Below the pieces are notes generated by a model. That model had not been told where the DNA came from. It searched no databases and was given only the letters and a program-made list of their open reading frames with translations. A DNA stretch of 64,000 bases from Arenicola marina. Lineage: Eukaryota > Annelida > Polychaeta > Arenicolidae. The translations under genes and the position numbers were made by a program. The stretch lies in contig OZ025265.1 of NCBI GenBank assembly GCA_964019135.1, positions 23,845,143 through 23,909,142 on the forward strand, written 5' to 3'. Shown piece after piece: positions 43,888-57,500 of this stretch (positions are counted from its first letter, which is position 1; every line of letters begins with the position of its first letter).

Positions 43888-45563
43888 TTATCTGGACGTG
43901 GGTCGCTCGGGGGCCGGATGCGAGGACATCTTGCCGACAGAGGCGCTACGGCGACTGTCCTTAAACTTGGCGATGTTGGTCGGCGTTCCACCGATTCCGC
44001 TTCCGCTTCCGTTGACGTCAGCGGCACAACTGGCGGCGGAGGCGACGTCTCCCGAGGCAATCTTCCGCGCGAGGGCGCTGTGGGTCTGCGGCGGGTTCTT
44101 CCTGGGCTGGAGGACGTTGGAGAGACGCGAGGTGATGGCGTTCTGCTGTCGAACGCAGGCGTCAATGGTGCTAACCACATCCCTGAAATATGAAACAAAA
44201 TTATATTCGTGCCAATCACAATAAATCCAATTATATTTGAAACCTTAATTGGCCATGTAAAAGCGCGAGACTTGTTGACGGGACGAGGAATGATAACTCT
44301 TTAAACTTACTTGGCCATGTAAAAGAAGATGTAACCCGTTCGTTCTCGCTTCTTAATCACGTCTTCTTCCGATATGCGCGATACTTCAGAGTCGTCGCAA
44401 CTGGTCCATGATCTCTTCTGTATGTCATAGACGTCACTGATGTAGTGGCCTGGAGCGGACGGGAATAAATGTATTCGACCAAAACAAAACATGAAATGTT
44501 GCTGGTGTCTTATGCCATTTAAAAGGCTAAAGTCGGCCAACAAACATATTCCGGGGCAAAGAACTCGCAAAGCAAAGCAAACCCACGACCTGTTGATCTG
44601 CAGCTCAGCTGAGCTAGGAAGGCTCCTAACAACGAAAGCTGTAGCGGATTTCACGAACGCAGTTTAGCCGACTACGGGGCTTAGTCGACTAAAGTTACCA
44701 TGTGAATGATCTTGACCCTACACAAACAAGACATTCCGACATTTGCACAGGTGGGATTTGAACCAAGCACTGGCCGCAAGGGCTGGCCTAATGGAGCGCT
44801 CGACAATGCCAGAATACGCTACCCACTGGGCCACGGGGCGACCCTTTAACAGAAAAGTCAAATCTCCCCTCTGGATTGTAATTTCGAAAATAGACGAAAC
44901 GCTGTCCATGCAAGGAAGACATCTCAACTATTCTTACTCTTAATTCCTAACAAATTTTGTTCCATACATTATACAAAGCAGGAAATATAATCCATATTTT
45001 TATCCTACATAGCGTATAATCAAGTGATGCTGGTAGACATGGAGAAGAAAAGCAGGAATCGGAAATCAGAAACATACGGAGCTTCAGTAAATTTCAAAAT
45101 TTGTTCCACCGATTAGCCAGTAGGTCCCGGCCAGAGATTTTCTTGAAACAAGTAACTAAATTCTCAGTTCTTAACTCTACGTCATGGTTACAGGTTAACA
45201 TTAGATTGGTTGGTTGCATGTATATTCAGGACGCTTTAACCATTTTTGGTCACATCGCGTCAACGGGAGAAGGAAGGGAGAGTGGAGCCATGTCCCGGGG
45301 TTAACCCCCTACTCTTTGCGAAGAAGGACATACGATCTTTATCCTGCGACCACACACACATGGTCACAGCGGGGCTCGAACGAAAGATCCACGTGCCGTA
45401 AGGCTCTCACGTAGCCAGAACACTCGAGGCAAGCGATCTACCCCACTGAGCTTTCGGGCCGGCCCCATGTTAACAGTAGGTGTGAAACATTACCTATAGA
45501 AGACGATCCCCCCAAGTGACTGACGACACTCATCAGCTGGTAGGAGTGCGGCAGGTTGCCTCT
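43888..45563 (-). CDS. USP37: USP37 exons 21-23: His box and C-terminal tail
   Basis: Exon 45563-45494 encodes GNLPHSYQLMSVVSHLG. Exon 44449-44311 encodes GHYISDVYDI (catalytic His about 1037), SCDDSEVS and GYIFFYMAK, the end of the USP fold. Exon 44182-43888 adds a 97-residue Ser/Ala/Pro-rich tail (QPRKNPPQTHSALARK, HPAPERPTSR) that I do not recognise from vertebrate proteins. It ends in TAA. Confidence 0.92.
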
Positions 45564-48500
45564 CTGAAAGGGAATGGGTCGGTGGTCAGAAACACATGTT
45601 AATTCCCCGGAAAGCGGCATATAACAAACACACTGACAACATCTGTACAGAACTATGCAAACCTAACATCGTCACATCTAAGTATCAGCGATTACATCAT
45701 ATATTGGGTTCCACTTGGGTTTAAAACTCTCGCTCGCTCTTCCCGGTGTTTCTGCCCCCACTCTGCTCTCTAGCTCGAAAGAGTACTTTATAAGCCGAAT
45801 TATACCTGTTACCTTTGGCGTATCTCTTTTCCACTTACAAAGATATATATGGTATTTGGTAACAATAAAAACAAGGTTAATCAGTTCTTTATGTGTTGAA
45901 GCTAACCCGAGCATACCAGTTGTGAAGTTTATATCTATGCTAAAGTTGGATCGGCTTGACAATAAGATGTTAAATACGGTCCATGTTAAGTTCCACAAAA
46001 TATATCATTGTCATTGACTTTATAGATGTAGAGATTACTCAGGAAATAATTGTGACCAGTGACTGTCACACCAGACAATAATGTGACCAGTGACAGTCAC
46101 AGACAATATTGTGACCAAATATTGTTACCAGTGAGTCAGACCAGACAATATTATGACCAGTGAGTCACACCAGACCATATTATGACCAGTGACAGCCACA
46201 CTAGACAATATTATGACCAGTTACAGTCACACCAGACAATATTACGACCAGTAAGTCAAACCAGACAATATTATGACAGTCACACCAGACAATATTATGA
46301 CCAGCGAGTCAAACCAGACAATATTATGACCAGGGACAGTCACATCAAACAATATTACGACCAGTGACAGTCACACCAGACAATATTATGACCAGTGAGT
46401 CACACCAGACAATATTACGACCAGTGACAGCCACATCAGACAATATTATGACCAGTGAGTCACACCAGACAATATTATGACCAGTGAGTCAAACCACACA
46501 ATATTATGACCAGTGAGTCACACCAAACAATATTATGACCAGTGACAGTCACACCAGACAAAATTATGACCAGTGAGTCACACCAGACAATATTATGACC
46601 AGTGACACTCACATCAGATGATATTATGACCAGTGAGTCACAGCAGACAATATTATGACCAGTGAGTCACACCAGACAATATTATGACCAGTGACAGTCA
46701 CAGCAGACAATATTATGACCAGTGAGTCACACCAGACAATATTATGACCAGTGAGTCACACGAGACAATATTACGACCCGTGAGTCACAGCAGACAATAT
46801 TATGACCAGTGAGTCACATCAGACAATATTATGACCAGTGAGTCACAGCAGACAATATTATGACCAGTGACAGCCACATCAGACAATATTATGACCAGTG
46901 AGTCACACCAGACAATATTATGACCAGTGAGTCACACCAGACAATAGTATGACCAGTGAGTCACATCAGACAATATTATGACCAGTGAGTCACACCAGAC
47001 AATATTATGACCAGTGACAGTCACAGCAGACAATATTATGACCAGTGAGTCACACCAGACAATATTATGACCAGTGAGTCACACCAGACAATATTACGAC
47101 CCGTGAGTCACAGCAGACAATATTATGACCAGTGAGTCACATCAGACCATATTATGACCAGTGAGTCACAGCAGACAATATTATGACCAGTGACAGCCAC
47201 ATCAGACAATATTATGACCAGTGAGTCACACCAGACAATATTAGGACCAGTGAGTCACACCAGACAATAGTGTGACCAGTGAGTCACATCAGACAATATT
47301 ATGACCAGTGAGTCACACCAGACAATATTATGACCAGTGAGTCACATCAGACAATATTATGACCAGTGAGTCACACCAGACAATATTATGACCAGTGACA
47401 GTCACAGCAGACAATATTATGACCAGTGAGTCACACCAGACAATATTATGACCAGTGAGTCACACCAGACAATATTACGACCCGTGAGTCACAGCAGACA
47501 ATATTACGACCAGTGAGTCACATCAGACAATATTATGACCAGTGAGTCACAGCAGACAATATTATGACCAGTGACAAGTCACAGCAGACAATATTATGAC
47601 CAGTGAGTCACACCAGACAATATTATGACCAGTGAGTCACAGCAGACAATATTATGACCAGTGAGTCACACCAGACAATATTATGACCAGTGAGTCACAG
47701 CAGACAATATTATGACCAGTGAGTCACACCAGACAATATTACGACCAGTGACAGTCACACCAGACAATATTATGACCAGTGAGTCACACCAGACAATATT
47801 AGGACCAGTGAGTTACACCAGACAATATTACGACCCGTGAGTCACAGCAGACAATATTACGACCAGTGAGTCACATCAGACAATATTATGACCAGTGAGT
47901 CACAGCAGACAATATTATGACCAGTGACAGTCACAGCAGACAATATTATGACCAGTGAGTCACACCAGACAATATTATGACCAGTGCGTCACACCAGACA
48001 ATATTATGACCAGTGAGTCACACCAGACAATATTATGACCAGTGAGTCACAGCAGACAATATTATGACCAGTGAGTCACACCAGACAATATTATGACCAG
48101 TGAGTCACATCAGACAATATTATGACCACTGAGTCACACCAGACAATATTATGACCAGTGACAGTCACAGCAGACAATATTATGACCAGTGAGTCACACC
48201 AGACAATATTAGGACCAGTGAGTCACACCAGACAATATTATGACCAGTGAGTCACATCAGACAATATTATGACCAGTGAGTCACACCAGACAATATTATG
48301 ACCAGTGAGTCACATCAGACAATATTATGACCAGTGAGTCACACCAGACAATATTAGGACCAGTGAGTCACACCAGACAATAGTATGACCAGTGAGTCAC
48401 ATCAGACAATATTATGACCAGTGAGTCACACCAGACAATATTATGACCAGTGAGTCACACCAGACAATATTATGACCAGTGAGTCACACCAGACAATATT

Positions 48501-51500
48501 ATGACCAGTGAGTCACACCAGACAATATTATGACCAGTGAGTCACACCAGACAATATTACGACCAGTGACAGTCACACCAGACAATATTATGACCAGTGA
48601 GTCACACCAGACAATATTATGACCAGTGAGTCACACACAGACGACTAGGATGTATAACTCGTTACCATGGCGTTGACCTTCAGCGAATCCTCCTCGTCCT
48701 TGGATCGCGTGAGCGTCCATTCCTGCTGCTGCTCGCTCACGTACTGCTCGACTGCGGCGTTCATTTCTGCATCAAAGCAAGCAACGTTTACGTTTACAAT
48801 AGACCGATCCATACGCCGACATTAAGCCCCGCCCACGCTGGAGTCCCTTTTCCTTAATAGTGAGTATGAAATTGACAATAGCTGACGGTAGGTATAAGTG
48901 AAAAGTATTCATCTCTGAAAAAAATGACACGCAAGTAACCTGCTGCTTTGTTTGTCCGACTTGTTTGTCCGAAATTTAAACGCACGTGAAAGACTTTTTT
49001 TCACCTCATGATTGGATAAAAGCAACAGTGACGTTAGTTAATGATTGCCAGCCTGGATGTGTCAATTACGAATCATTATACCTGACGACGTAACAATGGT
49101 TACCGGACAGAAATGACATCTCTTTATCAGCGTCACAGTTGTACTCAGTGAAGATCACCAGTCCTCCGACACTTATCGACTGACAAATGTACACAAAAAG
49201 CTCAGGGAAAATATCACAGCTAGATTCTTGATTTAGATTCTTGATTTAGATTCTTGATTAGATTCTCGCCAATAACTACACCAGTAATCTCGCTTCAGTG
49301 TAATAATGAAACCAAATCCGCAATCCTTTTATTTTATTTCATGGGTAATAAAATGTGCTGGGCTAGCAAACCTTTAGTTATTATCATTATGCGAGTGATA
49401 AGAATTTGAATTTCAAGACGGCAATACAACACATGTTGTGGCAGTGGCGATGCTAGTCTTTCTTGTAACAGCTAATGAAAGATACTAGAATACAAACAAA
49501 ACCTCACCTTGGAGACTCAGCTTCTTCGCTTTTTCCAGATCATCGTCCTCATCGTCAATAACGCTGACCTGTAGAGAAACGGATGAAAAATCATTGTCTC
49601 GTTTTAACGATCACGATCACAAGCGTTTTAGGCAATCGACCGATCCAGGTTGTCAGTCATTCACTGACGTTGATCATGATGTCGGACATGACGCACGTGG
49701 ATGAGCTTTTTTCGCCACGTGATTGGGTAAAAGCAACAGTGATCTGGATAGGTCTATTCTGATGTATATAATGACGAGAATACGGGTATTTCAGGAGAAT
49801 ACAAAGAGTGTTCGCTACCTTTTCCTGGTCCTTGAGGCTCTGTTCGATCGCCATCTTTAGCTGTTCCTCCTCGTCCGGTTCCTTCTCGCCGTTATCATCA
49901 GCCTCCGCTTTGCCGATCACCGGACACCCTCCCTCCGTCTGTACCGACATGTCCTCGGTCTTCTTAGGGCTTTCCTCGATCAGTTTCGCTTTCGGAGGGG
50001 TGTAGTTCTCCTTATTTTCCCCATCGGATCCTGGAATCGAAAGCGGGATTAGCTCCTTGTGGTTTTGTTGATGGTCAAGAAATTTATACGCAATACAATT
50101 TTAGCATTTACTTAATTCAGAAAATCCACCTCTTGTGTGACTACTTATGTATTTGGAAGCCAAAAACTCGCTCGAAAAATGCCTAAGTGTGGCTATAAAT
50201 ACCGCCCCAGGTTGGTTGTATATTCAGGACGCTTTAATCCCTTCTGGTCCTATCGCGTCAATGGAAGAAGGAAGGGAGAGTGGAGCCACCCCCCCCCGGG
50301 GTAACCCCCTATTCTTTGCGAAGAAAGACGTGGCATTTTAATCCTGTAACCACACAGACATGGCCACAGCGGGGCTCAAACCACCGATCCACGTGCCGTT
50401 AGGCACTCAGGTGGCCAGAGGAACGATTGCTCTGAGATGCTCTAGCATCCCAAAAGAGGGGATGGGCACGTCTCGTGCGAGAGGGAATGGCCCACCACGA
50501 CGAGCTCTGGTTTGAGAATCTGGATTTGAAACGCCAATCTAGGCGCCCAGTGAGTAATAACCAAGACCTAACAACATGTCATCGATGCGACGACTGCGGT
50601 AAGCTCTGCCGGTCAGAGACAGGCTTATTCAGTCATACGCGCAAATAACGCGAAGCAAATCTTATTACTTAAACCAAAACACGCCAGTGTTCTGCCACGA
50701 TGAGAAGATAAAACGAGTCTGGTCTGCAGCCAAATTCGCTGTCCATTGATGACGACGGCTCCCCTTTTACTAAACCGAATCGGTATGATAACAACCATCA
50801 AGTACTTCACGCCATTGACGTAAGTTTGATAACCAATGGAAGTAAACAAAATATTTAAAAAATCAAGAAAAAATCTTCTAACCTGGATCTTCCATCGCCG
50901 GTTCCGTTTTGGGAAGTCCGGTATCGATATCATCCAGAACAGACGCTCCGCCTTTCAGTTCCCCCACAGGGGGCTCTGCTATCATCACGTGACCATCCGC
51001 ATCACTCCTGGACCCTGTCTTCCAATCAGATCTCGACAAATGACCACGTGACGACTTCGACGGCGTCCAATCAAGATCCGACTGTTGCGCATTGGCGGCG
51101 TCGTCGTCCGGGCAATGGTTGCCAAGCAACCCGTTGCTCGGCTTATTATTATCCTGTGACGTCACTTCCTGGCTACCGTTCTCGCTCCAGGCGAGGCCGC
51201 ACAAGTCACTCATTTGCGAGTCGGCGTCCCACATGCCGTCGTTTTCAGTCTGAGTCTCGAGCGAGATGCTCTCGGTCGCGCCGTCCTCTCGCGAGACTTG
51301 GTCGCCGCCATAAGCACGAGGTTCTGGCGGAGGTTGGAGGTCGGCGCGGTCACCGTTAGCGGTCGGCATGGCGTCCTGCATGCTTCTCTGAAGGGCCAGC
51401 TCCAGCATCTGTTCCTCAGTCATGCCGTGCAGGCTGAGGTCCACTGCAAAAAAGGGACGAAATTAAATGGAATGAAAGAGGGATGAAATGAAACTTTCGG

Positions 51501-54500
51501 CCAAAGTGTCGTGTGCGCAAACAATGTGCTAAACCGAAATCATGATGGCAAGACCATTTCAGAAACAAAAGTTCGGTAAGATGTCCGTGTCGTTCCTTCA
51601 TGTTAGGGTTTAGTACCATTGTTTCAACATAGCTCATGTACAATTCATGCCTATCATTTAATATAATAATCAATTTCGTGACCTCTAACATGGAATATGA
51701 ACCGACGTCCTTCGACGATTCAGCTAATTTCATTGTCTCTGTCATGCTATTCACAATTTAATAACTTGATACCTCAATGAATTTCGACCGTAAGTTGCTG
51801 TTGTAACGATTGGCAAACAAAGCGCTGGTCTATCATCCTTCAACGCATAGTTGCTTTTCTCTATATTTCTAAAATGTATTGAGCGTTGCACGTATTCGTA
51901 ACAAAAAGTGTACAAATAAAATTTACAAAGCATAACTATGATACAAACTAAACTATACACATTATTACAACATGTAGGTACCTTCTTTCTGTTGCTGTTC
52001 CTTCTTCTCTTCTTCCTCTCTGCGACTGGACTCAATAGCCTCTTTTATCGCCTGCTCCTCGTCCTTCTGACTCAGCAAAAAATACAATCTTTGTCGAAAA
52101 ATATTTTTGAGGAAACATGCGGAAATACCAAGACTGATTTTGGGGATCGCCTTACCAGAGCGATAGATCGGTGACGAAATTAATACAGCAATTTTTTTTT
52201 TGGAGGGGGGAGGGGGGGGGGTGGGGACTACATGGATATCTCGTCTGACCTTGCGTTACCTCGCGTAAAACGTGAACTTTACCCCCCTGCGACATAACAA
52301 CACGTTTTAGCACTACCTACATTTTGATGACGTAGTACACCAGTTTTGATCTAAAGTCATGATTAACTAACTGAAATACGGGTATTTTTCTCCAGCACAG
52401 ACGCGGACCGGTGGTGGTGGGGTAATGGCACTGACCTCTTTCCGTCGACGGTCCTCGGCTTTCTTCATCGTCAGCCGGAGACTATCTTCAACACTCTAAA
52501 GTGGAATGTCAAACAATCTGTTATGGACAATCTGAATGTTTTAGCCGAACTGGTGGACAACTCAGCTAGGGAATATAGGCACAAGCGCTGAATGATTCAC
52601 CAAACAATCTCAAGAATCGAAAGCGGAGATTAGCGGTCTAGTGCGCTGACATCACGGATGTCCCCAGAACCTATTGATTTGCGGTCTAATGCGCTAAACA
52701 CTGCACCAGGGAGGTGCCCAGGACCTACTGATCTGCGGTCTACTGCGCTAAGCACTACACCAGGGAGGTGCCCAGGACCTATTGATCTGCGGTCTAATGC
52801 GCTAAGCACTACACCAGGGAGGTGCCCAGGACCTATTGATCTGCGGTCTAATGCGCTAAGCACTGCACCAGGGAGGTGCCCAGGACCTACTGATCTGCGG
52901 TCTAATGCGCTAAGCACTGCACCAGGGAGGTGCCCAGGACCTACTGATCTGCGGTCTAATGCGCTAAGCACTGCACCAGGGAGGTGCCCAGGACCTACTG
53001 ATCTGCGGTCTACTGCGCTAAGCACTACACCAGGGAGGTGCCCAGGACCTACTGATCTGCGGTCTACTGCGCTAAGCACTACACCAGGGAGGTGCCCAGG
53101 ACCTATTGATCTGCGGTCTACTGCGCTAACCACTACACCAGGGAGGTGCCCAGGACCTACTGATCTGCGGTCTACTGCGCTAACCACTACACCAGGGAGG
53201 TGCCCAGGACCTACTGATCTGCGGTCTACTGTGCTAACCACTACACCAGGGAGGTGCCCAGGACCTACTGATCTGCGGTCTACTGCGCTAACCCGCACAG
53301 CAAGACACTGCTGACTGAGTGACTCCCTCTCGTCGCCTACCCGCTGGTAGCCTTTATCCCAGCTCAGCTTGCGGCGTGACGTCAGACGCTTCTCGGGGGA
53401 GTCGCCGTCACTGTCGTCAGCCAAACGCTTGGTCCTCTGGAACTCGTGCAGCTTGCCCGTCGACCTATGGGCGAGAGGGGGCCAGACAGGAGAGTCAGGG
53501 GCACGCCAAAAATAAAACTCTTGCTCAGATGTTCTCCTGTGTTTACCGGCTTAAATTCTCAATTTACGATCCCAAATTTGAAGGTGGGAGTAATAATTTG
53601 AGCGAATAAGAGGGAGGATAATGACAGAGAAACGCAGACCCACGTGCTGAGATTCTGAAGTCTCTCGCAATCGGCATTGAAATGAACACAACTCTCGACA
53701 AGAGATGCCTATGTAGAGCGTCAGAGCTCACATGTTAATATTGCGACATCATAGAGTAATTTCCAATTAGCGCTCATGGCTCCTAGAAATAAACAGTCCG
53801 AACCACAGTTTGGCGGCTTTGATGAAAGCGTTTTAGACACTTCATGGAAAACAGTAACGTGTTACTTAAGCACATTGTTGTTTGTTTATATTCACAGGAC
53901 AAAGTTAACTTTGAACTAAACAATAACGTGAAACCAACACTTAAATGGGGAATTAGAGATCCAACGTGTTTTTTATTGTGTTAAATCTTGGGACGCTTAC
54001 CGTGAAATAAACGGCACTTTGATTGAGCCTTCGGAGAGGCTCTGGACTTTGGCATCACTTACAAGAGTTGTTAATCTGTAAAAAAACAATATTTGTATAT
54101 GTAAAGGACAAAAATGAGTCATACTTTATTAGCACACTGTATTAAGTATAGCTATGGATTTGGCACATACATGTATATGCTTAATATATAACATATACAA
54201 TCCACCAATACCCTATGTGCGGCATATTCCGAGCGCCCTCTCTTGGGAGAGTGGCAACGACGTTGTGCTAACGTTTGAGTAATTTATTTGTTAACTTTTT
54301 AGGGTAGATCACTTAATTATCAAAGATTTGACAGAACACAGTGCGACCACTGTTTGGTGCATAATTTGTTGGTGCCTCTCCGAAAAGCTTTCGGAAAGTC
54401 TCTCCGAAATATGAACACTTTTGTTCATATCGCGTCACTGGGAGAAGGAAGGGAGAGTGGAGCCATGTCCCCGGGGGTAACCGCCTACCCTTAGCCAAAA

Positions 54501-57500
54501 AGGACATGGTATCTTTATCCTGCGACCACACAGACATGGCCACAGCGGGGCGCGAACTACCGATCCACGTGCCGTTAGGCTCTCAGGTGGCCAGAGCACC
54601 AAAGGCGAGCGCTCTAACCCACTGAGCTACCGGGCCGGCCCTCAAGTCAGATTTTGACCCATAGCTATTGGTCTACTTACAATGGAGGGAGACTGGCATC
54701 TTTGGGAGGCTCGGTGCATTCCTTGCACTGGGACTGCAAGGTGAGATACTTGGGAATCTGAATGTTCTGCCCTAGCTTGGTGTTACACGAGACCCGAGTG
54801 TCGAAGGCATAACGCTTCAAGTGCAGAATCAGGATCCTGAAAGAAAAACATAGCATAATCATCCTTTCGAGATCAACAACATATCTAAAGTATACGCAAT
54901 ACCTGCACTTCATGCTTGTTGGTGCATTATTACATTGAAGTACAAATCGTTATTTTCCACATTCGGTGATACGCATTTTTTAATTACCTAGCATTAATTA
55001 CATATATTACATATATATATATATTACATATTTGAACAGTCACATATATTACTTAGCCACCTACACATTGGCTTTCCGACCATCATATTCCTAGTCCTGT
55101 TAAACGTTAATTCTATATGTTTTAAAACGAAGTGAACACAAGAGTCCTCAGCAATAATTCGAAAATATCGACTTCCAGATTCTAGCTACATGACCATTTA
55201 CCAACCAATGTAATACAGTATACAAATATATATAAAAAACAAAACTAAAACCGGCCATGAATAGTACATGTTTTACCTTGGTAACTTGAGGAATTTATGA
55301 TGGACTTCGGCTTCTTTGGCTTCGCATTTCTCGCACGTATATTCAATGTCCTCTTTCAGGAAGAAGTGATCGAAGGCGTCTTGAATCGACCGCAGCGGCT
55401 CCAACGCTCTGCGGGCAATGACGTCATGAACTGATAGACTGATTGGTTCAACCAAGTTGGTTGGTTGTATATTCAGGACACCACTTTTGATCATATCGCG
55501 TCAATGGGAGAAGGAAGGGAGAGTGGAGCCATGTCCCCGGGGGGTAACCCCATACTCTTTACGAAGAAAGACATGGGATCTTTATCCTGCGGCCACAAAA
55601 AAAAGAGACACAGCGGGGCTCGAACCACCGATCCACGTGCCGTTAGGCTCTCAGGTGGCGCTCAATACGAGCGCTCAAACCCACTGAGCTAGCGAACAGG
55701 CCCCGATATAACCCGGACGCTCTCACTTATGTCGGTCATACCGCGACAATTGGTCTTTATCCTGCAGTTGTTTATTGTCCGAGGAATGCCTCAAGGTACT
55801 ACTTGGGTGGTTTAATTAAGTGCCAAGTTGTCCATATAAATGCGAGTGTGGTGCTCTTTGAAGAGGTCGTGCAGCATTAATTTGCGTTTTACCAATAACT
55901 GCAGTGCACAAAATTCATTGTAAGATATTTACCTTTTTTTATAATAGATGTACATTGGTCAATTCTTTTAATATAACAATCTTTTTATTGAGGGGGACAA
56001 GTAAATATTAGGTGGGACAAGTAAATATTAGTAATACAAGACAAGTATATGCTGGGAGTTCGTGTTGAGGCTTGGAACGTATATAGGCTTAGTATCTCTG
56101 TCTGAATAAAACTATCACTCACTGTCTCCTGGGCATGTCCAAGGACAGGTCGTGGAAGGTCTCCTCTTTCTCCAGCACTTCGCAACAACTGCAAGGCAAT
56201 AAATGTGACATATACTAAAATTCATTAATGCCGTTCACACTATTTTTGGTCGATATTTTCGTTAAAATTGAAGTGAGAGCTGGGAAATTTACAGACAGGC
56301 TGCAAGACTGAGAGAACCAGATAATTGAGTCATATTTTCCTTTCTGTGGCAATCTATTCGTCCTATATAATCCAAAGTAATCTTGCACATGATGAACCTC
56401 TATTGACCACAACTGTCTGCCTCATAATAAGCTCAAAGAAGGAGCACATGCCTGTTATGACGTCTACTGTCTCCATTGTCTCAATTGCATCCAATGGCAA
56501 CCATTGCTAGGCAACGTGTGCAAACTCCTTCTTTTAGTCTGTTTAATGGCTGATGTTTGTGGTCAATGGAGCTTCATCATGTGCAAGATTACTTCGGATA
56601 ATATAGGAAGAACAGATTGCCTAAGAAAGGAAAGTATGATTAAAGTGCCTGGGTCTCTAGGTTTTTGGTCTGTCTGAGCGCTTACTCCACTTTTAATGAA
56701 AATATCGGCCAAAAACAGTGTGAAAGGCATTAATGAATGTGACTATAATCAAATAACCTATGCTCACTAAATGTCATAAGTGAGATATCATAAGGCATAT
56801 CATAAAAGCCAGCTCTTGACAATGTTCTGTGAATAATTGAGGTTAATGTCCAATACAATACAATAAAATACAATACACTACCGTATGAATAATACTACCT
56901 GGCACTTCAAATGAATTAACAACTATGACCGAACAAGTCACATATTACAGTTAAATGACTGCCACCTACTTGGTGCATGTGATCGTGTGAAGCACCTGGA
57001 ACTCGAAGTTGTCCCGGGTCGGATTCGTCAGGTTGTCCAGAGAACAGGACTCCTTCGTCACCCCGGGACTGTTGTTCTTCCGCGGAATGTTTTCATCGTC
57101 ATCAAGGGCGACGACCTCATGTTTTAAGGTCACGGTGTCAAGGTCGTTCTCGGCGACCTCTGTCTCCGCGTCCTTCAGCTTGGCGATCTCATCTTTTAGT
57201 TGGTCTATCACTTGGCTGAGAAACTCGTGCGCGTCCTAAATCATAAAGCAATACAGAGCATTGGAAAAGTCTGATTAATCATTTACGTTGTGTGTTAATT
57301 CAGTTCACATTACATTGTACTGAAGATAAATTATACACTCAGGAGGAAATACAGTGTGGTAACAGTAGATGTTATGTTACATTACGATTTCCCTTACGTT
57401 GGTTTATCAGCCTTATCATACCGCTGTTCTGCACACAAGGCCTAAATTGAGCCAAGGAACCTCCCGAGACAATGAAGGATGAATGGATGAAACACGCCAC

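Noticed and set aside
44750..44848. Functional tRNA gene
   Set aside because: A and B boxes are present, but they are too far apart and no acceptor stem pairs.
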